From: Mesorhizobium sp. CA8
Lineage (GTDB): Bacteria; Pseudomonadota; Alphaproteobacteria; Rhizobiales; Rhizobiaceae
Direction: 5' to 3'
NCBI RefSeq assembly: GCF_020164955.1
Contig: NZ_JAIUHG010000040.1
Location: 1 to 45,109, forward strand
Length of the DNA: 45,109 bases
The first letter of the stretch is position 1. The number at the start of each line of letters is the position of its first letter. The notes below the pieces were generated by a model. The model had not been told where the DNA came from and did no database searches. It saw nothing but the letters and a program-made list of their open reading frames with translations. Both the position numbers and the translations under genes were made by a program. Shown one piece after another: positions 12,372 to 20,809 of this stretch.

Positions 12372-13604
12372 ATGACCAACCACGACAAGTTACCTGGCGG
12401 GCCGACGCTCTTTCCGGCATGCCTATTGCGCCCGACGCCAAGTGGTCTCTACGGTAGCGTATCGGATCACATGGTGGCGGCGGGCATGCCAAAAAAGTTC
12501 TTTGAGGAACGCAGCGATCAATCAGCAATTAAGGCTGAAATCATCCAAAAATATTTTGCAACCTGGGCAAACATCGTCCTCCCGTCCGCTCAGCGATACG
12601 CCGGGGGTACGATCGCGTATATCGATCTTTATGCCGGCCCTGGCCGCTACAAGGACGGAGCTGCTTCGACGCCCCTGCTGGTGCTCGAGAAGGCAATAGA
12701 AAGCCCCAGCCTTAGCGCTGCTTTGGTCTGTCTATTCAATGACATGGACGAAAATAACACGCAAACCTTGCAGGCTGAGATCGATGCGTTGCCGGGTATT
12801 GAGAAATTGAAATATAAACCGGAGGTCAATTGCAATCCGGTCAATCAGGATGCTGAGGAATTTTTCTCAGCAACCAAGCTCATCCCGTCGTTTACGTTCC
12901 TCGATCCCTTTGGCTACAAAGGATTGTCACTTCGCTTGGTGAATGCGGTCATTAAGGACTGGGGCTGCGACTGCGTTTTCTTCTTCAACTACAATCGAAT
13001 TAGCTTAGGCATTTCTAACCCGCTTGTTCAAACTCACATGGAGGCGCTGTTCGGCAAGGAGCGCGCAGCGCAGCTTAAAAAGAATGTCGAGGGTGCAGCA
13101 CCTTCCATTAGGGAACAGATGATTCTCGAAGAGCTGACACAGGCCCTAATCGAGATGGGAGGCAAATTTGTTCTACCGTTCCGTTTCAGAAACGAGGCGG
13201 GCAGGCTGACGCATCATTTGGTCTTCGTATCAAAGAGCTTCAAAGGATACTCTACGATGAAGGGTATCATGGCGTCCGCGAGCTCGAAGGCGGATCAGGG
13301 AGTTCCGTCGTTCGCGTATTCGCCGGCCGACAAGTCCATGCCGCTGCTGTTTGAGCTTTCGCGTCCTCTCGATGATCTGGAAGGCCTCTTGAAAAAGGAA
13401 TACGCGGGCAAAACGATGTCCATGCTCAAAATCTACGAGTCACACAGCGTTGGCCGTCCGTATCTGAGCAAGAACTATAAGGATGTCCTGAAAAAGATGG
13501 AGAAAGATGGGGCTATCAAGGTTGTTGATCCGGAGGGTAAGCCACGCCGCGGGGACTCGTTTCCTGACCGTTTAGAGGTCACCTTTCCCAAGGTGAAGAA
13601 GTAG
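12372..13604 (+). CDS. tcmP: three-Cys-motif partner protein TcmP
   Basis: TcmP proteins are defined by sitting next to a three-cysteine (DUF5131) protein, as here. Their biochemical role is not established to my knowledge. From the ATG at 12372 the product has 410 residues; GTG at 12357 and ATG at 12486 (MPKKFFEERSDQS, close to typical family starts) are alternatives. It looks like a class I methyltransferase fold: YIDLYAGPGRYKDG at about 83-96 resembles SAM motif I, LFNDMDENN at about 121-129 fits the acidic strand-2 position, and FTFLDPFGYKG at about 174-184 sits where motif IV would be. The C-terminal 80 residues are basic and helical (KKEYAGKTMSMLKIYESHSV), possibly a winged helix. Codon use is more AT-rich than the neighbours, indicating transfer. 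Its stop directly abuts the next start. Confidence 0.88.
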   Translation: MTNHDKLPGGPTLFPACLLRPTPSGLYGSVSDHMVAAGMPKKFFEERSDQSAIKAEIIQKYFATWANIVLPSAQRYAGGTIAYIDLYAGPGRYKDGAASTPLLVLEKAIESPSLSAALVCLFNDMDENNTQTLQAEIDALPGIEKLKYKPEVNCNPVNQDAEEFFSATKLIPSFTFLDPFGYKGLSLRLVNAVIKDWGCDCVFFFNYNRISLGISNPLVQTHMEALFGKERAAQLKKNVEGAAPSIREQMILEELTQALIEMGGKFVLPFRFRNEAGRLTHHLVFVSKSFKGYSTMKGIMASASSKADQGVPSFAYSPADKSMPLLFELSRPLDDLEGLLKKEYAGKTMSMLKIYESHSVGRPYLSKNYKDVLKKMEKDGAIKVVDPEGKPRRGDSFPDRLEVTFPKVKK

Positions 13605-14357
13605 ATGGGCAACAACTCGAAGATCGAGTGGACCGAGGCTACCTGGAACCCGGTAGCGGGATGCACCATCGTCTCGCCGGGCTGCACGAACTGCTACGCT
13701 ATGAGAATGGCGGAGCGCTTGGATTTAATGGGGCAAGAAAAGTATCAGGGCCTCACGCGACGTAGTGGGGGCCGTCCCAAGTGGAACGGACAGGTGCGAG
13801 TCGATGAGCATGCGTTAACGATACCGCATTCTTGGAAAGCGGGACGGATGATATTCGTCAATTCGATGTCAGATTTGTTCCACGAAGGCATCCCCATCGA
13901 CTTCATAAAAAAAGTCTTCAGGGTCATGAAAGATTGCCCGCAGCACACATTCCAAGTGCTCACCAAACGCTCGGGGCGGCTGCGCGACGTTGCCGACGCT
14001 CTTGAATGGCCTGCGAATGTTTGGATGGGCGTGAGTGTCGAGAACCTGGAGTATGTCCATCGGATCGATGACTTGCGGGACACGCCCGCCGCCGTGAAGT
14101 TTCTGAGCCTGGAGCCTCTTTTGGGCCATGTGGGTTTGCTCGATCTGCGGGGAATTAGTTGGGCTATTGCTGGCGGGGAAAGTGGCCCTGGTGCTCGGCC
14201 GATGGATCCCGCGTGGGTACGTTCGATCAGGGATCAGTGCGTGGAAGCGGATGTCGCGTTCCATTTCAAGCAATGGGGCGGAGTCAACAAGAAGCGAACC
14301 GGGCGAACCCTTGATGGCCGCACGTGGAACGAGTTTCCCCAACTAGCGGCGGTGTAA
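13605..14357 (+). CDS. DUF5131 family (phage Gp37/Gp68-like) three-cysteine protein
   Basis: This 250-residue protein belongs to the Gp37/Gp68 family. It opens with KIEWTEATWNPVAGC followed by Cys27 and Cys30, giving Cys20-x6-Cys27-x2-Cys30, the three-Cys motif of the family. Such a cluster near the N-terminus, followed by alternating strands and helices (FLSLEPLLGHVGLLDL, WAIAGGESGPGARP, HFKQWGG), is consistent with a radical-SAM-like barrel with non-standard spacing. This is inference; the family's chemistry is not known to me. The ATG follows the tcmP stop with no gap, so the two are surely co-transcribed. The pair is found in phages and mobile islands, supporting a role on acquired DNA. 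Confidence 0.9.
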   Translation: MGNNSKIEWTEATWNPVAGCTIVSPGCTNCYAMRMAERLDLMGQEKYQGLTRRSGGRPKWNGQVRVDEHALTIPHSWKAGRMIFVNSMSDLFHEGIPIDFIKKVFRVMKDCPQHTFQVLTKRSGRLRDVADALEWPANVWMGVSVENLEYVHRIDDLRDTPAAVKFLSLEPLLGHVGLLDLRGISWAIAGGESGPGARPMDPAWVRSIRDQCVEADVAFHFKQWGGVNKKRTGRTLDGRTWNEFPQLAAV

Positions 14358-14435
14358 GGACCGCCTCTGCCTCCAAACGTATCGCATATTAGCCGCTGCT
14401 TGACGAAGCCGTTCGCCACACCAGACTCGTTAACC

Positions 14436-14645
14436 ATGGCGAAGGGCTTCAACATCGGCGGCGAGGTAGCGATTACAACGACCGTGCGCAGGCGCGTCAC
14501 TGAGGACAGGGTGAGCGTGTCGATCCCTTCATACGGGCTCCCCCATTCTGTTATTGATCGCACTTCGAACTTTAAGAAGGCAGTAGGCACGCGGCCATGC
14601 TCAACTGTTTTCCAGCCACCACTGGTTGCGCTCCCGCAAAAGTGA
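14436..14645 (+). pseudogene. truncated paralogue of the small MAKG-type protein at 20806
   Basis: From the ATG at 14436 the first 43 or so residues (MAKGFNIGGEVAITTTVRRR, then VTEDRVSVSIPSYGLPH) match about 70% of the N-terminal half of the 102-residue protein encoded at 20806-21114. After VIDRT the similarity ends abruptly and the frame continues for about 27 unrelated residues to a stop. The fragment lies directly downstream of the TcmP-DUF5131 pair and marks the right end of that acquired segment. It is most simply a gene cut by recombination; a functional 69-residue protein cannot be excluded. Confidence 0.6.
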
Positions 14646-14750
14646 CAGCAATTTAATGCGACATCCGGGCCGAGGCGTGATAACCGCCCGGTCACACCGG
14701 TTCGCCCCAAGCCGGGCCTAGAATCGCGAAGACAAATCAGGGCGTTTCCC

Positions 14751-16172
14751 TTGAACCGCATCATCCCGCTTATCCTGGCGGTCGCATTGTTCATGGAGAA
14801 CATGGATTCGACCGTGATCGCGACGTCGCTGCCGGCGATCGCTGTCGACATCCACACCAGCCCGATCGCGCTGAAGCTGGCGCTGACGGCTTATCTGGTG
14901 TCGTTGGCGATCTTCATTCCGATCAGCGGCTGGATGGCCGACCGGTTCGGCGCCAAGAACGTCTTTCGCGCCGCGATCGGCGTCTTCATTGCGGGCTCGG
15001 TCGCCTGCGCGTTTTCCAATTCACTGCCGGCCTTCGTGGTGTCGCGCTTCCTGCAAGGCATAGGCGGCGCTATGATGACGCCGGTGGGCCGACTGGTGCT
15101 GGTGCGCGCCACGCCGAAGAGCGAGCTGGTCGCGGCGATGTCCTGGCTGACCGTGCCGGCGCTTGTGGGCCCTCTGGTCGGCCCACCGATCGGCGGCTTC
15201 ATCACCACCTATTTCACCTGGCACTGGATTTTTCTGATCAATGTGCCGATCGGGTTGCTGGGCATCTGGCTAGCCACGCGGTTCTTGCCCGAAACCCAGC
15301 CTGCGGAGACACCGCCGCTCGATGTCCGGGGATTTGTGCTCAGCGGTCTCGCAGCGTCCGGCGTCGTCTTCGGCCTTTCCGTCGTCAGCCTGCCGGCGCT
15401 GCCGCCAATGGCCGGTTTCATCACGGTGGCGGTCGGGGTGATCTCCGGCGCGCTTTATCTCATCCATGCGCGGCGCGCCAGGAACCCGCTGCTGGCGCTG
15501 GAGCTGTTCCGCAACCAGGTCTTCCGATCCTCCGTGCTCGGCGGCTCGCTGTTTCGCATCGGCATCGGCGCGGTGCCGTTCCTTCTGCCGCTGATGTTCC
15601 AGATCGGCTTCGGGCTGACGCCCTTCCAGTCGGGCATGATCACCTTCGTCTCGGCGATCGGCGCCATCGGCATGAAATTCGTCACCGCGCTGATCTTCCG
15701 GCTCGCCGGCTTCCGGCGCGTGCTGATCTGGGGCTCGCTGGTCGCGGCCGCCTCGATCGCCATCTACGGCCTGTTCACGCCGCAGACGCCCTACGCGCTG
15801 ATGCTGGCGATCCTTTTGGTCGGAGGCTTCATCCGCTCCATGTTCTTCACCGGCGTCAATGCGCTCTCCTATGGGGAGATCACGCCCGCCGACACCAGCA
15901 AGGCGACGCCGATCACGGCGGTTTTCCAGCAATTGTCGATCGCGATGGGCGTGGCGCTGGCCGGCGGCATCCTCGAAGTGTCGACCTCGATCCATGGCGG
16001 GCCGCTGACCCTGCGCGATTTCCACATCGCCTTCTTCATCGTGGCAGCCGTCTCGGCGGCAGCCTCGATAACCTTCATGCGGCTTGCGCCGGAGGCCGGC
16101 AATGCGGTCTCTGGGCACGGTCGGCTGACCACGCCGAAGACGCTGGAAACGGTGGGCACGGCGGGGAAGTAG
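14751..16172 (+). CDS. MFS transporter, DHA2 (EmrB/QacA-like) family
   Basis: This inner-membrane drug:proton antiporter-type protein has 473 residues and about fourteen hydrophobic segments. Characteristic DHA2 motifs are FMENMDSTVIATSLPAIA in TM1 (motif D1), GWMADRFGAKNVF between TM2 and TM3 (motif A), and GGAMMTPVGRLVLVR with VGPPIGGFITTYFTWHWIFL (motif C and the following loop). The frame starts with TTG at 14751 (MNRIIPLIL), which preserves a full TM1; the ATG at 14793 would cut it. No membrane-fusion partner (EmrA) and no regulator are adjacent, so the substrate is unknown. It lies just right of the acquired segment but has core-like composition. Confidence 0.9.
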   Translation: MNRIIPLILAVALFMENMDSTVIATSLPAIAVDIHTSPIALKLALTAYLVSLAIFIPISGWMADRFGAKNVFRAAIGVFIAGSVACAFSNSLPAFVVSRFLQGIGGAMMTPVGRLVLVRATPKSELVAAMSWLTVPALVGPLVGPPIGGFITTYFTWHWIFLINVPIGLLGIWLATRFLPETQPAETPPLDVRGFVLSGLAASGVVFGLSVVSLPALPPMAGFITVAVGVISGALYLIHARRARNPLLALELFRNQVFRSSVLGGSLFRIGIGAVPFLLPLMFQIGFGLTPFQSGMITFVSAIGAIGMKFVTALIFRLAGFRRVLIWGSLVAAASIAIYGLFTPQTPYALMLAILLVGGFIRSMFFTGVNALSYGEITPADTSKATPITAVFQQLSIAMGVALAGGILEVSTSIHGGPLTLRDFHIAFFIVAAVSAAASITFMRLAPEAGNAVSGHGRLTTPKTLETVGTAGK

Positions 16173-16196
16173 TGGTGGTGTGCCCTGCCGTGACAT

Positions 16197-16407
16197 CGTC
16201 ATTCGAGGGCGGAGCGACGCGAAGCGGAGCGCAGACCCTAGAATCCATGCCGTGATGTCTCAGTGCCGCTGCAGTGCAGGACTTGGAGCAGCTCCGGCGA
16301 ATGTCGGCCACGAATTCTGGACCGCTGTGTTTCTTGGCCGAGGTAACGGCATGGATTCTAGGGTCTGCGCGCGTCGCTTCGCTCCTTGCTCCGCCCTAGA
16401 ATGACGA
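16197..16407. repeat. long inverted-repeat intergenic element (family D)
   Basis: The left arm (about 16197-16253) and right arm (about 16345-16407) are near-perfect inverted copies of a roughly 57-60-base unit containing GGCGGAGCGACGCGAAGCGG and CAGACCCTAGAATCCATGCC. About 90 bases separate them. The element fills the space between the convergent ends of the MFS gene and rlmE. Its right end overlaps the rlmE 3' end and supplies that gene's stop codon. Similar units are, from memory, abundant between genes in Mesorhizobium. Confidence 0.85.
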
Positions 16408-17109
16408 AGGTCCGGAACCTTTAAACTCCTTCGCCAGCAAATACAGTTCCACTGATTCATCGCGCGAGGCCGGCGGCTTCACATGATGGACCGAGCGGAA
16501 GTTCTGCTTCAGCAACGACAAGAGCTCGTTCTCCGCACCGCCCTGGAACGTCTTGGCAAGGAAATGCCCGCCGGGCTTGAGCACGTGCAGCGCGAAATCG
16601 GCCGCGACTTCGCACAGATGCATGGTGCGCAGATGATCGGTGCGGCGATGCCCGGTCGTGGGCGCGGCCATATCGGACAGCACCACATCCGGCTGGCCGC
16701 CGAGCGCCTCGGCAAGTTTTTGCGGCGCGTCGGGATCGAGGAAATCCATCTGCAGGATGATGGCGCCCGGAACCGCATCCATTTCGAGATAGTCGATGCC
16801 GACGACATGCGGATTTTCCGCCGTCGACTTCGTCCGCGCGGCTGCCACCTGGCACCATCCGCCGGGCGCGGCGCCAAGGTCGATGACCTTCATGCCGGGC
16901 TTCAGCAGACGATGCTTGTCGTCGATCTCGATCAGCTTGTAGGCGGCGCGCGAGCGGTAGCCGTCGGCCTTGGAGCGCTGCACATAGGGATCGTTCATAT
17001 GGCGCTCGAGCCAGCGGCGCGAGGATTCCTTCAAGCCGCTCTTCTTCTTGATCCTGGTCTTGAGGACGCGAATGCTTCCCGAGCCCGGCTTTTCGGGTTT
17101 CTTGCTCAT
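16396..17109 (-). CDS. rlmE: 23S rRNA (uridine(2552)-2'-O)-methyltransferase RlmE (FtsJ)
   Basis: RlmE 2'-O-methylates U2552 of 23S rRNA using SAM, a late step of 50S assembly. The 237-residue product from the ATG at 17109 (MSKKPEKPGSGSIRVLKTRI) has a ribosome site AGAAGAGA before it; the open frame to 17205 overlaps ppx and is not conserved. SAM motif I is VIDLGAAPGGWCQVA. The catalytic K-D-K triad is recognisable as Lys58 (SRAAYKLIEI), Asp146 (VVLSDMAAPTTGHR) and Lys186 (FLAKTFQG). A basic rhizobial N-terminal extension precedes the fold. The last residues (SSF) and stop are encoded by the edge of a repetitive element. It lies downstream of ppx on the same strand. Confidence 0.95.
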   Translation of the reverse strand: MSKKPEKPGSGSIRVLKTRIKKKSGLKESSRRWLERHMNDPYVQRSKADGYRSRAAYKLIEIDDKHRLLKPGMKVIDLGAAPGGWCQVAAARTKSTAENPHVVGIDYLEMDAVPGAIILQMDFLDPDAPQKLAEALGGQPDVVLSDMAAPTTGHRRTDHLRTMHLCEVAADFALHVLKPGGHFLAKTFQGGAENELLSLLKQNFRSVHHVKPPASRDESVELYLLAKEFKGSGPSSF

Positions 17110-17164
17110 CGGCGTTCTCTTCTGCGCATGAGCTTTTCCAAAAACCGGCTCCCACCTTTTGGGA

Positions 17165-18508
17165 TCATGCGCGGCGCCCGCCATTGTTGCGCCAGACGCC
17201 GTCATCGGCCATCAGCTCGCTCAAAATTCCCTCGCGCAGGCCGCGGTCGGCGACGCGCAACCGCTCGGACGGCCAGACACCGCGGATCGCTTCCAGGATG
17301 GCGCAGCCGGCGAGCACGAGATCGGCGCGGTCGGCGCCGATGCATGGGTTGGCGCAGCGCTGCTGGAAATCCCAGCCGATCAGCCGCTCGATCATGCGAT
17401 CGACGCTGTCGCGGTCCATCCACAGCCCGTCGACGCGGCGGCGGTCGTAGCGATCGAGATCGAGATGCACGCCGGCGAGCGTGGTCACCGTGCCGGAAGT
17501 GCCGAGCAGATGGAAGTTGGGGCTGGCCAGCACATGCGCGAGCCGGTCGCGGCCGTCGAAGGCCTTCAGCCGGGCGGCCACATCGTCGACCATGGCGGCA
17601 AAGGTCTCGCGCGTCACGGTGCGGCCGCCGAAGCGTTCGGCGAGCGAGACGACGCCGACGGGCAGCGATGTCCAGGAGACAATGTGGTTGGCCAGTCGTG
17701 GCGAACGCCGTCCGGTCAGGTCGATCAGCGCGATTTCCGACGAGCCGCCGCCAATGTCGAACAGCACCACGCCTTGGGTGTCGCGCTCGACCAGCGAACC
17801 GCAGCCGGAAACGGCAAGGCGGGCCTCCGTCTGGCGATCGATGATCTCCAGCTTCAGCCCGGCCTCGCGCTCGACGCGATCTAAAAACTCGACACCGTTG
17901 GCGGCCGAACGGCAGGCCTCGGTGGCGATCAGCCTGGCTTTCCTGATCTTGCGGTTGCGCAGCTTCTCGCCGCAGATCTTCAGTGCCTCTACCGCGCGGT
18001 CCATCGCGGCCTGGCCCAGCCGGCCGCTAGCGGTCAGCCCCTCGCCCAGCCTGACAATGCGCGAGAAAGCGTCGATGACGCGGAATTGACCGTGGCGGCC
18101 GGGCACAGCGACCAGCAACCGGCAATTGTTGGTGCCGAGGTCGAGCGCGGCAAAGACAGGCAATTCCTGTTGCGGCGGACGCTGCTGGGCCGCCAGCCTT
18201 GGCTCAACCGGCGAAGGCCCGCTGCGAGGCTGGCTAGCCGCCGTGGCGGCAGGCGGCACAGCGCCGTTCTCGTCGCGCGCGAACACCTTGCGGCCGCGCT
18301 TGCGCTTGCGGCGCTTGCGTGTCTTGCCTTTCGGTTGATCGCCATGCTGGTCGGCCTGACTTAGGCCAATCTGTCGCTGGCTGGCATGTCTTTGGTGCGC
18401 GCCCGCGTGGCGGCTGAATCGCGCCGTGTGCGGGCCCGCCGATTGCGTCGGCGATGCCCCGGACATGCCCACTGCCGACGCGCCCGCGCCGGTATCGTGG
18501 TCTTCCAC
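17165..18508 (-). CDS. ppx: Ppx/GppA family exopolyphosphatase / pppGpp phosphohydrolase
   Basis: Members hydrolyse polyphosphate or pppGpp. The ASKHA-fold motifs are present: phosphate-1 FAALDLGTNNCRLLVA at about 122-137 and phosphate-2 VVLFDIGGGSSEIALID at about 237-253. LLGTSGTVTTLAGVHL follows further on. The roughly 120-residue N-terminal extension is unusual: it is His-, Arg- and Lys-rich (KGKTRKRRKRKRGRK) and low in complexity, as seen in rhizobial Ppx proteins, and may bind RNA or polyphosphate (inference). The start is GTG at 18508, with AAGGAAC a few bases upstream. Length is 447 residues. It precedes rlmE on the same strand with a 55-base gap, and the pair is probably co-transcribed. 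Confidence 0.92.
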   Translation of the reverse strand: MEDHDTGAGASAVGMSGASPTQSAGPHTARFSRHAGAHQRHASQRQIGLSQADQHGDQPKGKTRKRRKRKRGRKVFARDENGAVPPAATAASQPRSGPSPVEPRLAAQQRPPQQELPVFAALDLGTNNCRLLVAVPGRHGQFRVIDAFSRIVRLGEGLTASGRLGQAAMDRAVEALKICGEKLRNRKIRKARLIATEACRSAANGVEFLDRVEREAGLKLEIIDRQTEARLAVSGCGSLVERDTQGVVLFDIGGGSSEIALIDLTGRRSPRLANHIVSWTSLPVGVVSLAERFGGRTVTRETFAAMVDDVAARLKAFDGRDRLAHVLASPNFHLLGTSGTVTTLAGVHLDLDRYDRRRVDGLWMDRDSVDRMIERLIGWDFQQRCANPCIGADRADLVLAGCAILEAIRGVWPSERLRVADRGLREGILSELMADDGVWRNNGGRRA

Positions 18509-18771
18509 TTCAGTTCCTTCCGGCGCCGCGCGAACCGGGAACGGACGCAGCAGGCACCTCGATTTGTTTCAAGTTGGCAACAGAGTAGCAGCGCCGTTCG
18601 CAATCACCAAGAGCGCGAGGCCGAATTTCGCTAACGTCGCATTTGCCAGGATCGCGTAGCGGCAATGTCTTGCCGGTTGAATAGCCGGCTTCAATCAGGC
18701 ATGTCTCAAATGCGGGTTCGAAGGATTGGGCAACATCAAGTCAATGAGCTGCAGCGCATGATGACGACGCC

Positions 18772-19704
18772 ATGAATTGGAGGCGCTATTTCTGGCCGTT
18801 CATAGGCATCGCGGCCGTGGCGTTCTCGCTGTGGCTGCTCATCCACGAACTGCGCGGCATTTCGCTCGACGATGTCTGGGCCGGCATTAACGCCATCCCG
18901 CCGCGCGATTGGGTGCTCGCAGCACTGAGCGCGATCGTCGCCTATGCCTCGCTCGCCGGCTACGACCACATAGCGCTGCTGCATATCGGCAAAAAAGTAT
19001 CGTGGCTGTTCGTCACGCTGTGTTCCTTCACCACTTACGCGGTGTCGCACAATATCGGTGGCTCTGTGTTTTCCGGCGCGGTGATCCGCTATCGCGCCTA
19101 TGCCACGCGAGGGCTGACCGGCCAGGAGGTCGGCGTGCTGGTGGCGATCTGCTGGTTCACCTTCATCCTGTCCAGTGTTTTCCTCGGCGGCCTCATTCTG
19201 CTGTTCGAGCCGCAGATCATCGATCGCTTCACCGGCGCGCCGCATCATGGCGCTGCATTCGCCGCGGGGCTCGCCATGCTTATCCTCATCGGCGCCTACG
19301 CCTTCGGCAGCTGGCTGCAGCTAAGACCATTGACGATCGGCAGCTTCCAGCTCCACTACCCGGCGCTGCCGATCGTGGCGCGACAGTTGCTGATCGGACC
19401 GGTCGAACTGCTGGGAGCCGCTGCAATCATCTATTTTGCCCTGCCGGAAGTCGGCAATCCCGGCTATTTCGTCGTGCTCGGCGTGTTCATGGTGTCGTTC
19501 TCGATCGGGCTTCTGTCGCATGCGCCAGGCGCGCTCGGCGTGTTCGAGGTCGTCTTCCTCACCGGCCTTTCCGACATGGATCCGGTGGGCGTGCTAGCCG
19601 CGCTTCTGGTGTTCCGCTTGTTCTATCTCATCATTCCGCTGCTGATCGGCCTTGGCGTGGTGCTCTATTTCGAGCATTCGCAGTACAGCAAAGGCGAAAG
19701 CTGA
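18772..19704 (+). CDS. YbhN/MprF-flippase-like integral membrane protein
   Basis: This 310-residue protein has about eight hydrophobic segments and the layout of the lysylphosphatidylglycerol synthetase transmembrane (UPF0104) family. Features are FGIA-like TM1 near residue 10, the TYAVSHNIGGSVFSGAVIRY loop at about 87-106, and a near-terminal SHAPGALGVFEVVFLTGL segment, the conserved P-G-G-x-G-x-x-E stretch of the family. In MprF this domain flips aminoacylated lipids; stand-alone members often lack an assigned substrate. No synthase domain is fused or adjacent. It starts at ATG 18772 in a region divergent from ppx. The exact function is unknown. Confidence 0.85.
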   Translation: MNWRRYFWPFIGIAAVAFSLWLLIHELRGISLDDVWAGINAIPPRDWVLAALSAIVAYASLAGYDHIALLHIGKKVSWLFVTLCSFTTYAVSHNIGGSVFSGAVIRYRAYATRGLTGQEVGVLVAICWFTFILSSVFLGGLILLFEPQIIDRFTGAPHHGAAFAAGLAMLILIGAYAFGSWLQLRPLTIGSFQLHYPALPIVARQLLIGPVELLGAAAIIYFALPEVGNPGYFVVLGVFMVSFSIGLLSHAPGALGVFEVVFLTGLSDMDPVGVLAALLVFRLFYLIIPLLIGLGVVLYFEHSQYSKGES

Positions 19705-19819
19705 AGCCTTCCCCACGCCCGGCGCAGAGCCAATGCATGCCGTCCAAAGTGCGGAGCGGTTCTGGAAGACGGCATCGGACAAAAGCTCAAAAAAGGCTGC
19801 GGTTGATCTCAGCTGCGGG

Positions 19820-19847
19820 CTTGACTATTTTCCGATGGCGGCTACAA
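19820..19847 (+). promoter_or_regulatory. putative promoter of tRNA-Gln
   Basis: CTTGAC (19820-19825) and CTACAA (19842-19847), 16 bases apart, resemble the alphaproteobacterial housekeeping consensus CTTGAC-N17-CTATAT. They lie 57 bases before the tRNA-Gln gene on the same strand. Confidence 0.5.
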
Positions 19848-19904
19848 GGCAGCGCTCGCGGCAAATGAGCCCGCCTGCATCGCGTGGCACCAGCCCGCGC
19901 CTGC

Positions 19905-19978
19905 TGGGGAATAGGTTAACGGTAGACCCACGGACTCTGACTCCGTTAGTCCTGGTTCGAATCCAGGTTCCCCAGCCA
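19905..19978 (+). tRNA. tRNA-Gln (anticodon CTG)
   Basis: The 74-base gene folds as a standard cloverleaf. The acceptor stem pairs TGGGGAA (19905-19911) with TTCCCCA (19968-19974), followed by discriminator G (19975) and an encoded CCA (19976-19978). The anticodon stem ACGGA/TCCGT encloses the loop CTCTGAC with anticodon CTG, reading CAG codons. The T-loop is GTTCGAATC in CCTGG...CCAGG. Its last 48 bases before the acceptor end are repeated at 22004-22051, showing that it served as an integration target while staying intact. Confidence 0.96.
19926..19973 (+). repeat. attachment-site-like direct repeat, tRNA copy (attL-like)
   Basis: These 48 bases, from the D-arm end to the acceptor 3' strand of tRNA-Gln, recur without mismatch at 22004-22051 in the same orientation. 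A tRNA 3' half as one copy and a stranded fragment as the other is the usual pattern left by a tyrosine-recombinase element. No integrase is visible between the copies. Confidence 0.8.
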
Positions 19979-20314
19979 GTCCTCTTTATGAGGATTTTCA
20001 AGGGCTTAAGTAACATTGGAACTCTCTAAGTGTTACAGATAGATGGATCGTCCATGTGGCGTTTTTGCGCCGCGAAAAAGTTGGTCATCCTCGGCGGTTC
20101 AACAATTTTGACCACCCGATCCCACCAGCTCCACAGCCGAGCGCGGGAGCGGCGTCCGCGCTGAAGAAATACGCATGTGATCTCCGACGAAATCAGCGAG
20201 CAGGTTCATTGCGCTCAAGCGTAATCGCCTTGCCCGCTATGCCCCCAACTACAGCCTCAAACCCGACGAGCCACCGGCCGGGAAGGTAACTGGCAACATC
20301 TTCAGTGGGAGGGC

Positions 20315-20419
20315 TAGTGCGGTTCACCGTTTCACGGAAACGGCGAACCGCACTATCTCCTTGTTCTTACGCAATTCCGGACGGAAAACCGCTCACACTT
20401 TTCCTGGAATTGCTCTAGT
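20315..20419. repeat. compound double-hairpin repeat of rhizobial type
   Basis: The first hairpin (20315-20355) pairs TAGTGCGGTTCACCGTTTC with GAAACGGCGAACCGCACTA around a 3-base loop, with one mismatch. The second (about 20371-20414) pairs GCAATTCC with GGAATTGC and, inside it, GGAAAA with TTTTCC. I recall near-identical roughly 100-base units between genes in Rhizobium and Mesorhizobium. It is the main content of the otherwise gene-poor stretch 19979-20611, where I see no convincing coding sequence. Confidence 0.75.
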
Positions 20420-20611
20420 GCCAGCTTTTCCCGTTCGAAACGAGACAGCATGAGTTCCCGCCAGCATCGGTGCCGGCACAATCGGTGCATTTTTCTGATT
20501 CGATGGCCTCCCGCACTCGGTAACCGACAGCTCGCACCCGCCCCCCAGCCCGAGCCGTCGGTTGCCAGTTTTTGGCCTGCACGCTTCGGCTGCCCAGCTA
20601 CAATTCGTCGC

Positions 20612-20809
20612 TTATGGCAAGTGAGGCGCCTCACCATCGATGATCAGCCGCTGATGCTCCGAGAAAGAGTGCCAGACCACCTGCCGCGCGTCCCGCTCAT
20701 CCACCATCTGACCGCACCGGGGGCAGCGGTAGAAATACTCGCTTTCGTGCTCGCAAATCTTTCCGTTGAGGTGAGGTTCGAATGGGCCGAGTTCCGAAAG
20801 CTTCGTCAT
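20612..20809 (-). CDS. small cysteine-motif (zinc-ribbon-like) protein
   Basis: This 65-residue protein begins MTKLSELGPFEPHLNGKICE and carries YRCPRCGQMVDERDARQ, with Cys29-x2-Cys32 and an extra Cys19 and His21 that could complete a metal site. The family is not one I can name. Its ATG overlaps the TGA of the upstream gene (20806-21114) by four bases (ATGA), so the two are translationally coupled. It lies inside the tRNA-Gln att-like interval and is likely cargo of the lost element. A role in nucleic-acid binding is only a guess from the metal motif. Confidence 0.65.
   Translation of the reverse strand: MTKLSELGPFEPHLNGKICEHESEYFYRCPRCGQMVDERDARQVVWHSFSEHQRLIIDGEAPHLP

Noticed and set aside
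20353..20637. 94-residue minus-strand frame ending in the double-hairpin repeat
   Set aside because: Its C-terminus is translated repeat sequence and it overlaps the better supported 20612 gene.
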